Positions 23,225 through 34,821 of a stretch of DNA of 64,000 bases are shown one piece after another. The position numbers were made by a program, and so were the translations under genes. Every line of letters begins with the position of its first letter. Position 1 is the stretch's first letter. The stretch lies in contig JAEOAD010000004.1 of assembly GCA_036365145.1 (NCBI GenBank), forward strand, positions 49,382,001 through 49,446,000, in the 5' to 3' direction. The notes beneath the pieces were generated by a model. The model saw nothing but the letters and a program-made list of their open reading frames with translations. It was not told where the DNA came from and searched no databases. The stretch is from Orientallactaga sibirica (taxonomy: Eukaryota > Chordata > Mammalia > Rodentia > Dipodidae).

Positions 23225-23345
23225 TGTCACTTTAGATAAGAGGAGACAGGATTAAGAAAGTAACATAATTTAAGAAACTTGATGGGTGGCAAAACTGGGA
23301 TGTGGATAGGGGTCTTTAAATCCAAAGTTATAGCTTTTGCTCTAC
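23225..23345 (-). mobile_element. MIR fragment, minus strand
   Basis: gattaagaaagtaacataat, then ggcaaaactgggatgtgg and atagcttttgctctacacc follow the order of reverse MIR (aggttaagtaacttgccc, gctgggattcgaaccc, catgctcttaaccac). Confidence 0.55.
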
Positions 23346-23888
23346 ACCTTGTTAATCTCTACAAAGGGTGGTTGGGGGGAAATGGTGTGGAAATTTCTCC
23401 ACAAATACTATTTCACCTGGTTTCTATTTCCATTTTCTCTCATCATTTGTAGTGATGTCTGTATGTCCAAAAATAGGGGAGTTGAAGTGAAGTCCCAGAG
23501 ATGGTGGTGAACATGGACGTCGGAGTGGTCCTGGAGAATGTTGGAAAATATTATAGGTATTCATGTGTGTGCAGAGATTTGTAGTATCTCTTACATACCT
23601 AATATTCTGATGTTCTTTGTGTACCAGATGTTCCTTCATGAACAACAGGCCCATGAGACATAAACACACTATTGATTATCTCTCTTGGACATTTTGAGTG
23701 CTGAGAGTAGAGTTCTGAATCTAGTGTAAGCATATTTCCTATAACTTTCTTATTTATATCAAGACCTGATGGTCATGTAGTCAGTTGTGTAGAAATTTGT
23801 AATATATACAATATTACTTCTTCATATATTTGGGTGCAGAGGCATCAATCTCAGTTTCTGTATATGTGCATGCCCTTTCAAATATAAT
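23346..23888. other. Unannotated sequence
   Basis: No repeat recognised. Confidence 0.5.
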
Positions 23889-24030
23889 TGGATGTGGGTG
23901 TGGTGGTACAGTCCTGTAATTCCAGGATGTAGGAGGTGGAGGGAGGAGGTTCATGAATTCAAGTTCATCCTTGGCTATGTGAGAGAGTCTCAAAAATTAA
24001 ACAAACCAATCAACCAAACCCCAAACTCAA
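23889..24030 (+). mobile_element. B1 SINE, plus strand, diverged
   Basis: tgggtgtggtggtacagtcctgtaattcc through gagagagtctcaaaaattaaac. The middle is altered (ggatgtaggaggtggagg), so it is an old copy. Confidence 0.75.
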
Positions 24031-24112
24031 AATAATAACAAAATGATTTCAAATATAACAAAATATTTTGTTATAATAACAAAATAATTCCAAAATTAAC
24101 TTTTATTCTTTT

Positions 24113-24347
24113 TTTTTTTGAGAGACAGAGAGAGAGACAGAGACAGAGAGAAACAGAGATAGAGGAGATGAGGCAGAGAGAGAAAATGTGTACGCCAGGG
24201 CCATTCCAGCCACTGTGAATGAACTCCAGATGTGTGCATCCCCTTGTGGGCACGCTTGCATCACTATGTCTGGCACCTGGAGATTGAACAGGCGTTCTTA
24301 GGCTTGGCAGGCAGGCACCTTAACCACTAAGCCATCTCTCCAGCCCT
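24113..24347 (-). mobile_element. Long-type DIP-like SINE, minus strand
   Basis: Head ctaagccatctctccagccc. The body carries the long-type extra block (cacgcttgcatcactatgtc). It is flanked by acttttattctttt at 24099-24112 and 24348-24361. Confidence 0.92.
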
Positions 24348-24361
24348 ACTTTTATTCTTTT

Positions 24362-24397
24362 TTTAAATTAAAAATATTTTATTTTATTTTAGAGAAA

Positions 24398-24444
<47 letters not shown>

Positions 24445-24628
24445 TTGGCGTGCCAGGGCCTCAGCCACTGAAATAGAACTCCAGACACTTGTGCCACCTA
24501 GTGGGTATGTGTGGCCTTGCTCTTGCCTCATTTTGTGCATCTGGCTTAGGTGGGATCTGGAGGGTTGAACATGGGTCCTTAGGATTCACAGGCAAGCACC
24601 TTAACCACTAAGACATCTCTCCAGCCCC
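24362..24628 (-). mobile_element. Third-type DIP-like SINE, minus strand, with (AC)n
   Basis: The body differs from the other types: ccacctagtgggtatgtgtg, then ccttgctcttgcctcatttt. A (AC)n run at 24400-24440 replaces the usual GA-stretch. The flank ttttattctttt recurs at 24350-24361 and 24629-24640. The element at 41801-42012 shares this body type. Confidence 0.9.
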
Positions 24629-24667
24629 TTTTATTCTTTTATAACAACATAATTATTACCATTTTAA

Positions 24668-24986
24668 AACTTATGTGTATGTGTGTGTGCTTATGTTTTC
24701 ATGTGGGTGTGTATGCTCATGTGTTTGTGGGTGCATGTGGAGGTCAGAGGACAACTTCAGGTCTTATTCCTCAGGACCATGATCCACCATTTATTTTGAG
24801 AGCGCAACATTCATTGTTGAGCTACACTGGTTACCTGTGAGCCTTGGGGATAAGCCTGTGTCTGCTCTCCTCAGCACTGGGATTATATCATGTCATTGGG
24901 CATTTTTACATGAGTTCTGGGTATCAGATCCAGGTTGTCATTCTTGCAAGGCAAGCACTTTACCTACTGAACTACTTCCTCAGCCC
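24668..24986 (-). mobile_element. B4-like SINE, minus strand
   Basis: (GT)-rich tail, ggaggtcagaggacaacttc, tcctcagcactgggattata, ggcaagcactttacctactg and the head end cctcagccc. This is the reverse order of rodent B4. Confidence 0.8.
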
Positions 24987-24992
24987 TGAATG

Positions 24993-25238
24993 TTTTTTTT
25001 AAATAATTTTATTTATTTATGAGAGAGCAAGAGTAAGTGAGAGAGGGAGAGAGAGAGAGAGAGAAAAGAGAATATGAAAATGGGCATGCCAGGGCCTCTT
25101 GCCACTGCAAACAAACTCCAGATGCGTTCCCACCTTTTGCATCTTACATGTGGCCTTACATGGGTTCTGGTAAATTGAACCCAAGATGTCAGGCTTCACA
25201 AGCAAGTGCCTTTAACTGCTGAGCCATCTCTCCATCCC
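24993..25238 (-). mobile_element. DIP-like SINE, minus strand
   Basis: T-rich/ATTT tail, GA-stretch 25023-25070, gggcctcttgccactgca and the head gagccatctctccatccc. The middle carries an extra acatgtggcctt block. Confidence 0.88.
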
Positions 25239-25304
25239 AAATGCATGTTTTTAAATAGGCTTTTACTGCATGAAAACTTGCCATCATTTGTATGAATAAT
25301 CATT

Positions 25305-25503
25305 ATTTATTTATTTATTCATTTGACAGAGAAGGAGGGGGGGGAGAGAGAGAATGGGCTCACCAGGGCCTCCAGCCACTGCAAATGAACTCCAGACACA
25401 TGCGCCCCCTTGTGCATCTGGCTTATGTGGGTCCTGGAGAATTGAACCTGGGTCCTTTGGCTCTTCAGGCAAATGTCTGACCACTAAGCCATCCCTCCAG
25501 CCC
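25305..25503 (-). mobile_element. DIP-like SINE, minus strand
   Basis: Flanked by aataatcatt at 25295-25304 and 25505-25514. Contains a G8 run at 25337-25344, gggcctccagccactgcaaa, cgcccccttgtgcatctggc and the head ctaagccatccctccagccc. Confidence 0.92.
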
Positions 25504-25602
25504 AAATAATCATTTATTTAATTATTATAATATGAGCATCTAGCAAGCTAAACTTTTTATCTCAAATAAAAGTACATTTTATTATTCGAAAATCTTTGTC
25601 TA

Positions 25603-25780
25603 TGGGCCGGGCATGGTGGCACATGGCTTTAATCCCAGCACTCGCGAGGCAGAGGTAGGAGGATTGCTGTGAGTTCAAGGCCACCCTGAGACTACATAGT
25701 GAATTCCAGGTCAGCCTGGGCTAGAGCAAGACCCTACCTCGAAAAACCAAAAAAATAAAAATAAAAATAAATAAATAAAT
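25603..25780 (+). mobile_element. B1 SINE, plus strand, young
   Basis: Close to a full-length B1: gggcatggtggcacatggct, ggaggattgctgtgagttca and actacatagtgaattccagg, with an (AAAT)n tail. A perfect 14-bp target duplication, aaaatctttgtcta, lies at 25589-25602 and 25781-25794. Confidence 0.97.
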
Positions 25781-25794
25781 AAAATCTTTGTCTA

Positions 25795-27904
25795 CATCTA
25801 TATTTACCTTCCTTTCACAGGGTTCTAGAAATCACATTATTAGATAAAACTCTTGGCTTTCCAGGAGGGTTAAATTCTTACTACAATCTACACACGGGAG
25901 TGATTAGCTAAAGGTAACCTCATTGGCCTTAAACTTTATCATTTAAAAATTAGTGTTTCTGCTCTGATAGGCAAATGATAATATCCTATTGATGGTTTAA
26001 TTCTTATTCCTTTGATTGTTAGTGAGTTTGTTTTTAATACATTTATTAAGGTAATTAAGAAAACCTAGTTCATTAGCTTAAGTTCAAGTTTAAGAATAAA
26101 CACAGGGAAGTTAAGCAAGTAAATATACAAAGGTTGCTGTTTCTCTGATACACATAGAAAGAGAAATATCTTAGAATGATAATGGCAAGGAAAATGGGTC
26201 TTTGATCTTGCATAAGCCCAAAATATTGTCCTTTTGATATGGGCTGCACATGCTTGCAAGGGTAAGTTATAAGAAAGGCAGGGACCTTGACTCTTAAGCA
26301 CATATTTATTCTAACACTCACATTAAATATACCAATGATAATAATTATAAAATTGAACATGCTATTTCACATGGTTGGTTTATTGTACCATGGGATTCTT
26401 GAACTAAATAGAAATTCCTTTTTCAGTGATCACATTAACACCAAAATGATGGCTCAATGATGGTTATATGAAAAGAGGTGCCGTTCATTTGTGCATAAAT
26501 AAGTCTTTTAAATACCATAAAGATGGGATATATGAACCATGAGCACTCAGGATTACCAGCTATCAGTTTAACCTTTTCCTTGGCTTATTAACAATGCATC
26601 CAGGTTTAGTCTGTACAGATGAAGAGATTAGTAAGCATGGATGATCATTTGGAGTTGGTTATGGTAGCCTCCACATTGTTGTACTTTAGAGCCAGCTAAC
26701 AAGTACACAAAAACCAGGTGAGTGAGAAGACCACATAAGGCTGTATGTGGCTCTGCTGTTTCTGGGAGAAACACTGAAGTTTAGTTGAGTACATCTCATG
26801 GATTGAAATATCTTCCAGGATGAAGGAGCACAGAATCCCAGATCACTGACTTTTGTAACTTCAGCTAGAAGGGTCATATGACAACATAGAATCTAAACAC
26901 CACTGTACAGGCAGTGCTTGTCTTCCACAGCTAAATTGTTTTGACTTATTATTAGTCCTATATGAAGTCTCAAAACTAACAAGTATCTTCTGTTTGTGAC
27001 TTCTATTATTTCATGACTTTTTAATGAAATTAGTTTATAAAAGTGATCTAGTTTCCACTAAACCATTTAAATGTGTCAGATGTAAGAACATAGTCATGAG
27101 TCATAAATGTAGTATCATGAAAATACATAGTAAATTAGCATAAGTTAAGCTTTATATTCATGTTTTCTTAAAAATACATGCATAATATATACAAATTCAA
27201 ATATAAAATACAGTATCAAAAATGTTTCTAAATTATTTAGTTCTAAACTTCATTCCTAGGAAGTAAAACTATTGCTGTATGAACTCAAGGAAAACAACTA
27301 AGTTCTATGAACTAAGAGAAAGCAATTCTTTAACTCATCCATCCTAAAATTATTTATTGCATTGGAATTTGAAGACACATTCACCCACACTACCGACATT
27401 TATTGGTTCTCTCCTCAGAGTAATGTGCTGTGCTATGGTAAGTGGAATATTGTCCTTTTCTGACAAAGCTCATAGAAATTATGCTGTCAGATTTTCTTTG
27501 ACTATGGGGCTAAAGGAATGCTTTCTTTTGTCTGGAGAAATTTTGTATTGTGGAAATTAGAAAACATTTGGACAGCTCCATTAAGTGATGATATCAGTGA
27601 TGTTTAATCAGTATCACTATATATGTGGAGAAGAGTTTGAGAAGAGCAAAATACTTGTTATGTGATGTGTCTGAAAGTGCTAAAATGTTTTAGAGATTAA
27701 TAACACAACCTAAAACTAGAACGACCTTTGATCTTACAATTGCAAATGAAATACATATGCACCTACTCAAAGGCACCACTGGTTGGCTGCATTTTTTCAA
27801 TTTAGGCTTCAGATCTCAGAGAGCACTTCTATAAGCTGTAAACCATGTGAGGTAAGATGATAAATGATACCACTTACAAACAGGGATTTTCAGTTTACAA
27901 CATT
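25795..27904. other. Unannotated AT-rich sequence (2.1 kb)
   Basis: No repeat recognised; about two-thirds A+T. Minus frames at 26065-26360 overlap one another and have no motif. Confidence 0.5.
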
Positions 27905-28110
27905 GAGTTCAAATTCTGCATTAGTCCAGTTTTAGAAGTATGACCATGAGGCAGATATTTAAGTTAAGCCTGTAATTCTTCTATTCATAAAATAAGGAGA
28001 ATAAAGTGCACTTAGGATTGCTATGGGAAATAAACTAGAAATACACATAAAACCTCAATGATGCTGCCAGGCATTGAACAGGTGCTTAGCCAACAGCACT
28101 ATTACCAGAA
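27905..28110 (+). mobile_element. MIR SINE, plus strand
   Basis: ttcaaattctgcattagtcc, tgaccatgaggcagatattt, cttctattcataaaataagg, gattgctatgggaaataaac and gccaggcattgaacaggtgc follow the MIR consensus order. Confidence 0.68.
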
Positions 28111-28824
28111 AATACATCCTTGTGGCTTTCCTTTCAGGTCATTTCTCAAAATAATAAATTTTAACAGCACCTCAAGACATTGAATTGTCTATGCCACTAA
28201 CCTAACTAATTTGGGGGATTATTTTTCAGCCTGGGACTAGAATCCTTTTCATTAGTAACTGTAAAACCCTCAGTTTAATTTAAAAAAAAAAAAAATCTGA
28301 GGTTTCAAAGGAATTTATACCAAAAGCTGATGATGGTAATGACTTGGCATACAAACCATGAGTGAAACAATTGTCTCTCAGTTTGTATTTAACTATTCGT
28401 TAGCTTTTCACTTGCCAAATCCCAAGTCAATCCAGTGCCAAATTCTGGTGCTTATAAGAAGAGTCACTCTAATGAATGCTGCCTCCTCCCAACTTTAACC
28501 AAGACCTTTTCATTCCCTTTACATTTGTGCAATGTATAAGTGATTTTAAGACAAGAACATCCAAATGGTCACATTGAGCCATTTTAGTCCTCCTTGCTAA
28601 AAGGTCACAGATATAAGGAAAAAGACCTTAAAAGAGCCAACACGATAGAAAGACAGTGATTAACAGTAGGACAGGGATTTCAGTTATTCATAGCCAGAGC
28701 TACTTGACTATAGAACCCATACTTACAGAATTGGGATGGAAAAGGGAAAACTGGGAGAAACTAACTGTATGGAGCATTCCAACTATGTGAAGCATGATGA
28801 AGATACTTCCAAAGGCTACCACTC
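28111..28824. other. Unannotated sequence
   Basis: No repeat recognised; an A13 run lies near 28281. Confidence 0.5.
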
Positions 28825-28835
28825 AAAACTCCACA

Positions 28836-29124
28836 AAAGGGCTGGAGAGATGGCTTAGTGGTTAAGGCGCCTGCCTCCTAAGCCTAAGAACACTGGTTCC
28901 AATCTCCAGGTCCCACGTTTAGCCAGATGCAAAGTGACGCAAGGGCACAATGCCGCACTTAACCACAAGGGGGCGCACACATCTGGATTTCGTTCGCAGC
29001 AGCTGAGACACTGCTGGTGCGCCCATCTCTATCTGTCTCCTCCCTCTCTTTCTGTCTGTCTCTCTCTGTCTCTCTCTGTGTCTCTCTCCAAAAATAAATA
29101 AATAAATAAATAAAAATAAAAATA
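28836..29124 (+). mobile_element. Long-type DIP-like SINE, plus strand
   Basis: Complete long-type copy: head gggctggagagatggctta, gtcccacgtttagccagatg, the extra block gacgcaagggcacaatgccg, cttaaccacaagggggcgca, CT-stretch and (AAAT)n tail. An 11-bp target duplication, aaaactccaca, lies at 28825-28835 and 29125-29135. Confidence 0.96.
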
Positions 29125-29159
29125 AAAACTCCACACACAAAAAAATCTTAGAATACATT

Positions 29160-29290
29160 ATTAGCACATAGTTTTGAGTTAGGAAACTCAGTTCAAACAA
29201 CTTAAAATAATATGACTGCTTAAGGTCATACAGCAAGCAAGATATGGAGCTGACCATAAACCCATCCTTGTTTTACTATGCAATGCTGAA
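29160..29290 (-). mobile_element. MIR fragment, minus strand
   Basis: aggaaactcagttcaaacaa, taaggtcatacagcaagcaa and gatatggagctgaccataaa match reverse MIR blocks (gaggaaactgagg, ggtcacacagctag, gccgggattcgaac). Diverged. Confidence 0.5.
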
Positions 29291-29821
29291 ATTATAGATT
29301 ATCTTATCAGAAAGGGGTAATTAATACTTAATTATTGAGCTGCTGACAGGGATAGAGATAGGGCAAGACACAACCAAGTCACTGTGATATAAGACTTTTG
29401 CTCCAAGAAGCTAAAAATCTAATTGGAAATTCAAAAATTTCTCTGGTACAATAAATTTTCTCATTTAATTATAATACTCAGAATTTGCAAAGCACTTAGT
29501 GACCCCATTAAGAGGGGATGCTAATATGAAAAACTATAAACAATTTAGAGGAAACATAAAGAAAAACTCTTTGTGATCTTGGGGTCAGTAAAGCTTTCTT
29601 GCCTTTCATACCAGTAGCAAGATCCATGAAAGAACAAATGTTGATAAATTAAATCTTTGCAATATGGGCATTTTTGCACTGAGACACTACCAATACAATA
29701 AGGTCCCTGAAATATATTGGGAAAATGTCTCCAAGTCATATATCTGAAAAATTACTTGTTTCTAGAATGTCCAGAGGATTCTTAAAACTCAATTAACAAC
29801 CAACTTAAAAATGGACAATCT

Positions 29822-29949
29822 AGCCGGGTGTGGTGGCTCACGCCTTTAATCCCAGCACTTGGGAGGCAGAGGTAGGAGGATCACTGTGAGTTCGAGGCCA
29901 CCCTGAGACTACATAGTGAATCCCAGGTCAGCGTGGGCTAGACCCTGCC

Positions 29950-29988
<39 letters not shown>
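29822..29988 (+). mobile_element. B1 SINE, plus strand, inside the L1
   Basis: agccgggtgtggtggctcac to gaccctgcctct, then an uninterrupted A-tail of about 36 bases. A perfect 9-bp target duplication, ggacaatct, lies at 29813-29821 and 29989-29997. The block gcgtgggctagaccc lacks the usual agcaag. Confidence 0.96.
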
Positions 29989-29990
<2 letters not shown>

Positions 29991-30127
29991 ACAATCTGAC
30001 CAGCTCTTTTGCCAATGAGAATATAGAGATGACAAATCACTACATCAACCAATGTATAATTCCACTAGTATTTATGGAAAATGTAGATTGAAACATAACT
30101 GTACATCTATTAGAATGGCTAATTAAA

Positions 30128-30445
30128 GGGCTGGGGAGATGGCTCAGTAGTTAAAGGTGCTTGCCTGCCAACCTCTCTGTCCTCTGTCCTCACTGCTCCA
30201 CAAAGCCAGACACCGAATGGTGCGTGTATCTGTAATGTAAATGCTCCTATGGCAATAAAGGCAGAGTCAGGAACGTCTGGCAAGAAGCTTGTAAGTAGCA
30301 GTGACAAAACATGAGACACCCTGACTCAAAAAAGAAAGTGGAAGGATGGGGAATACCCTGAGACTGTCTATCCACCTCCACACATGTGTCCATATACAAA
30401 TTCACACATATATACACACAGATAAATGCATAATTTTAACCTTTA
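30128..30445 (+). mobile_element. B4-like SINE, plus strand, inside the L1
   Basis: Head gggctggggagatggctcag, a diverged middle, then cctgactcaaaaaagaaagt, a B4-like part and a CA-rich tail (acacatatatacacacagat). L1 sequence lies on both sides. Confidence 0.68.
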
Positions 30446-30475
30446 AAAAATGATCAGCTAAAATATTAATATCAA

Positions 30476-30500
30476 ACAAACAAACAAACAAACAAAAAAC
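30476..30500. repeat. (CAAA)n microsatellite
   Basis: Five to six CAAA units directly after the B4-like SINE; probably the remains of its tail. Confidence 0.8.
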
Positions 30501-30888
30501 CAAAGGATACAGGTTGACTAGGAATTTCATATGTTGCTGGTGTAAATGCCAAATGTATAGGCTCTTGGAAAGTAGTTTGACAGTTTCTTATGAAATTAAA
30601 CATATGCTTACCCTACAAACCAGAAATTTCATTTTAGGTAGATTAAATGAAGTGGAAACCCATGTTTGTATTAAACACTGAGTATTGTTCATATGTGTCT
30701 AGAGCTAGATAAACCCACTGTCCCCTCAACTGAGGAACAGTAACCAAACTGTGACACACCTATACAATGGAATACTACTCGACAATAAAAGGAACAAATG
30801 ATTGATAACTGAAAGCACATTTATGAATACCATATGCATTATGCTAAGTAAAAGAAGCCAGCCTACATGGTACATGATCTCATTTATA

Positions 30889-31260
30889 TGTCTATGCCAG
30901 TCAGCTTTGTTACTACAGCAAAATACCTTAGGTCATCAACATGTTGTGGTTGTGGTTTCCAAGGAATGAGGCTATGGTTACCTGGCCCTCCAGATTTGGG
31001 ACTATAGCAGTACCACAGTGGATCCTGGAAGGAGAATGTGGAGGTAGCCTGCTTACCTCATGGTGACCTACATGTAGAGAATCAGAAGAAAAACGAAGAC
31101 TGAAGTTTCAGTATCCCTTTCAGAAGCATGCTACCAATGACTCAGTTTCCTTCCAGTAGGCTCCACCTCATAAAGGTGCCACTGCGTTCCAATAGTACCA
31201 GGGGCTGGAGACCAAGGGCTCCAACCCATGGGCCTCTGAGGCATACTCAGAATCCATACA
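30889..31260 (-). mobile_element. MaLR-type solo LTR, minus strand, inside the L1
   Basis: Starts tgtctatgccagtcagcttt and ends gaatccataca; in reverse the start is tgtatggattctgagtatgc, like MaLR LTRs. L1 3-prime UTR text flanks it on both sides. Length 372 bp, near the 369 bp of the LTRs at 50090 and 50659. No clean target duplication is left. Confidence 0.65.
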
Positions 31261-31490
31261 TAGATATTCTGGAAATGATAAAACTGTAAGAACAGAGAAT
31301 TGCTTTTATTTATCAAGGATGGAAGGTTTATGTAGAAAGGGTTAGCATAGAAGATTAGGGGGACAGGGCACTAGAATTGCTATATATTAATAGTGATTGT
31401 TATATAATTTTATGCATTTGTCAAAGTCATAAAAGCCTATAGTATAAAGTAAATTTTACTGTACATAAAATTTAAAAAGATAAAAATGAA

Positions 31491-32114
31491 AGCTCAAAGC
31501 CACAAAAAAGAAGACAGTGAGATTTATGAGGTTCTGAAGCCTTGGCTCCTGCTTGCTGAGCCTTGGTGAGACATGGAAAGCATGCTGGGGTGGAGATTGG
31601 GATCTTGGCTGCTCACACGTCTTATAGCACATCACACCTTGCACCACATAGGATTCGTGGGGCTGGAGGTTGCAGCCACAGGACACAGAGATCAGAGGCT
31701 TCTGTGCTGCCGAGGCTGGTCCAGAATCCCACAACTATGGGATTGCTTGGCTCTAGGCTCCCGAAATCACAGGGCCGCACCAAACCATTTGAGTCCTATA
31801 GGAGATTCAATGCAATACCAATTATATTTTTCCCTGCCCCACCTACACCTTTAGAGATAAATTCAATAGCAAATCCATTCTAGTAGTAAATCCTTTCAAG
31901 TTGAGAAAACTAGGCAATTTTTGAAGTATATTACCTTTCAAAAATGGCTAGGATCTTGTTAAGTAATTGTTAATGGTGATGAAGGGCTGAGTAAAAGTGA
32001 ATATAATCCAAAGGCACCTTGGCTTTTGTTAGAATCTTTATACACTTGCTGAGAGCAGTCAAACTTTGCAATCATCAAATGTTTGCCATGTACATTAAGC
32101 ACCCTCAATGCATA
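31491..32114. other. Unannotated sequence with a GC-richer block
   Basis: 31540-31790 is clearly more GC-rich than its surroundings. Its right part (ccgaggctggtccagaatcc to aaatcacagggccgcacc, 31700-31785) faintly resembles an antisense 7SL-derived SINE. The left part is not recognised. Confidence 0.35.
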
Positions 32115-32319
32115 TTTAATTTAATTGATTTATGTATTGGAGAGAGAGTGGGCGAGGACAGACAGAGAGAATGGGTGCACCGGGGCCTCCAGCCACTGCA
32201 AACAAACTCCAGACTCAAGCGCCACCATGTGCATCTGGCTTATGTGGGGCCTGGGAAATCGAACATGGGTCCTTAGGCATTGCAGGCAAGCACCTTAACT
32301 GCTAAGCCATCTTTCCAGT
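32115..32319 (-). mobile_element. DIP-like SINE, minus strand
   Basis: gagagtgggcgaggacagac stretch, cggggcctccagccactgca, cgccaccatgtgcatctggc, ggaaatcgaacatgggtcct and the head ctaagccatctttccagtcc. Confidence 0.92.
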
Positions 32320-32333
32320 CCTCAAATGAATTT

Positions 32334-32520
32334 TTAAAAATTTATTTATTAGAGAAAGAGAGAGTGAGAATGGGCACTCCAGGGCCTCTAGCCACTGTAC
32401 ATGAACGCCAGATGCATGCGCCACCATGTGCATCTGGCTTACGTGCGAACTGGAGAATCGAACCTGGCTCCTTAGGCTTCGCAAGCATGTGCCTTAACTG
32501 CTAAGCCATCTCTCCAGCCC
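32334..32520 (-). mobile_element. DIP-like SINE, minus strand
   Basis: Short-type copy with gggcctctagccactgtaca, cgccaccatgtgcatctggc, gagaatcgaacctggctcct and the head ctaagccatctctccagccc. Flanked by ctcaaatgaatttt at 32320-32333 and ctcaaatgtatttt at 32521-32534, a target duplication with one mismatch. It therefore inserted just beside the previous DIP head. Confidence 0.93.
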
Positions 32521-32534
32521 CTCAAATGTATTTT

Positions 32535-33065
32535 AATGTAAGTAAATTTCAGGTATCTGAGTGAATTACTGATGACAATACCAAGAAAAAGATGCACTTT
32601 ATGAACTTGTCAGAAGGAAAATATCTACCCAACGCACTGAGATTAACCTTTGTTTTTCTAGATGTCAATTTGAGTATCTAACACTTTAATTTACGTTCTG
32701 ATAACTTCAAGAATAAATACGCTTCTGCCATCAAAATAATTGCTTCTACTATCAGGGGAATTTGTAGCTGCATCATCATTCTCTAGCCTCTGAACTAGAA
32801 GAAATATGTTATACAAGTTTACAGACACATCACAAGGCAACATCATAAATACTGAATGGGAAGATTTTTGTCTACCATTTTTCAGAAAATGCAGATTTTT
32901 ATATCCTTTTAGGAACTCCCCCCCAAACCAAAATCAGAAGCAAAACTAAAAATTTCCAGGAAGATGCTAATAAACCCCGTCCTAATATTTGGAGTAGAGA
33001 AAATGATTTGTTTATTAGAGAATGAATACATTATTACAGTGCCAGGAAGTTTGCTCAAATATTTA
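32535..33065. other. Unannotated AT-rich sequence
   Basis: No repeat recognised. Confidence 0.5.
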
Positions 33066-33260
33066 TCAATTGCCATCCATGATGGCTGATTTCATATTAT
33101 CAGTTTGACTTGGCCAAGGGATGCCAGATAGCTGGTCAAGCTTACTTTTGGGTGTTTCTTGTAGAGGGTTATTCAAATAAATTGCTAGGTTTCTCTTCCA
33201 TACCACACATTGGTAAATACGTGTGAATTTTCTGTGGTAAGATTCTTTCCCCAAGCTATG
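33066..33260. mobile_element. Possible ancient interspersed repeat fragment
   Basis: The text gatggctgatttcatattatcagtttgacttggccaagggatgccagatagctgg is familiar as part of an ancient mammalian repeat (cagtttgactgggctaaggg and cccagatagctgg type). I cannot name the family with confidence. Confidence 0.35.
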
Positions 33261-33919
33261 TGTCATTTCCTAAGAGTGATGAACACAAATAATAATAGGA
33301 GGTTCAGGGGCCACTGGTGAGTTCAGATGTCTGAATTTTAATTGCTCCTCCTGCCATTCACAGGTCTCTTCTTTGACATGGGTTTCAACCCTGGTTTCCC
33401 GCTGATAGAGTTGTCAGTCTTATGTACCATCCTGACAAAATGCCAAGTGGTTGAAAGAATCTTCATAGCATCAGTAGTTGAAGGGAGCCCATTAATGGCT
33501 TAGCATCCTGCCTGCCCAGGGCAGTGAGAAGAGTTCATTTCTAAACACTGGGATATTAAGAAGACCATGTCCATCCCCTCCCTGCTCATGTTATCAGGCA
33601 AGGGAGGTTAGCAAGCTTGCTAGGACCTGGTAAAGGATGTGTGCTTTCATTCCGTCACAAAGGTGTCTTTCTGTTCATAAAGACTACACTGATAGATGGC
33701 AACCAAGCTTGGATGTTTATGAAAGATTCCTAGCCAGACTGTGGTAAAGATGATAAGATGGTTTGTAAATAAATTTTAAAAAATTCCGTAAACTAGAGAG
33801 TTAACATCCCTATTTGTTAGTTCTACCCTCATGCGATGAAGCAAAGGCATTTTCTAAGAGATATTATCTGGGTTTGATCTTGAGGGTTTGGATATGAATA
33901 GTCTCCCTGAAAGGCTTAT
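33261..33919. other. Unannotated sequence
   Basis: May include the interior of the repeat pieces on either side; nothing firm is recognised. Confidence 0.4.
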
Positions 33920-34285
33920 TTCTTAGGAGATTGGTCTCTATCTGTTGTAGCTAATTTCGGATGTTCTGGAAACTTTTGGGGATGCACCTAACAGGAGGAA
34001 GTAAGTCACTGAGAATGTAGGATTGGGAGCTGTATCTTGTTCCAGGTTCCTCTTCTGCCTGTCTCTCTCCCTCTTGTTTCTCTCTCATTGCTTGCTTTCT
34101 GTTTCCTTTCTTCCTGTCTTTCATCAACTGAACAGCTCTTCTTGGCCACATGCTCCCGCACACATGGAGCCCAGCCATCATGGACTGAGCCTTCTGAAAC
34201 CATGAGCCAGAATAAATCTTTTCTCCATAAAGTTGTTTCTACCAGATACCTGGTCACAACAATGATAAAACTGATGAACACAAGG
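33920..34285 (+). mobile_element. Possible LTR-like 3-prime part, plus strand
   Basis: The stretch from gagattggtctctatctg through catcatggactgagccttct, gaaaccatgagccagaataa and ggtcacaacaatgataaaac resembles the ends of ancient mammalian LTRs or L1-like tails that carry gagccaaaataaacc. Family uncertain. The pyrimidine-rich block 34040-34125 is part of it. Confidence 0.4.
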
Positions 34286-34821
34286 ATTAAGGAATTTTTT
34301 ATTGTATGTATTGTCTAGCAACATTTAGTATTCCATTATTTGTAATGAAAATGTATTTTCTCCTTATAGTCACTTTTTTATTGGTTCAAATAGAGGCAAG
34401 CCAAAGTTAAAATAATTTTCATTTGGCTAATAATGAATTCTAGTTATAAATCCAATTATTTAGAAACAAACCTATTCTGCATTATCTTCAATCAAAAACA
34501 AGAGATTTACTGACTGTTTCTCTTTTCTCTTAAGCAATATCCCATTTATTTCAATTAGCCTTGATAGACATATATCTGACGGACCCCCACTTTCTTCTGG
34601 ACGCACATATTTACTGTAGCTTCAAATGTATGAGAAAGCCCTAGTCATTCTTTCTACATGTTCCTCTGTTCCCTTCTTTCATGCATATGTATAGAAATGA
34701 CAGTGAACACAGTCATTCATCTAACAATTCCATGTTGATTAAGAGTCATGATGCAGTCATGGCAGTAGTCTTTCCCATAAACATACCCTACTGGCTCTCT
34801 AGGCTGGATTTATAGCGAAGC
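34286..34821. other. Unannotated AT-rich sequence
   Basis: No repeat recognised. Confidence 0.5.

Larger units (their letters stand above)
29540..31490 (+). mobile_element. Old LINE-1 fragment (ORF2 end plus 3-prime UTR), interrupted three times
   Basis: Blocks that follow mammalian L1 ORF2 in order: ctctttgtgatcttggggtc, agcaagatccatgaaagaac, caagtcatatatctgaaaaa, caaccaacttaaaaatgg, then after the first SINE gaaaatgtagattgaaacat, and later caatggaatactactcgac and ttatgctaagtaaaagaagc. The UTR resumes at 31261 and ends near 31490. The frame is ruined; no ORF2 is readable. The order of insertions is in findings. Confidence 0.78.
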
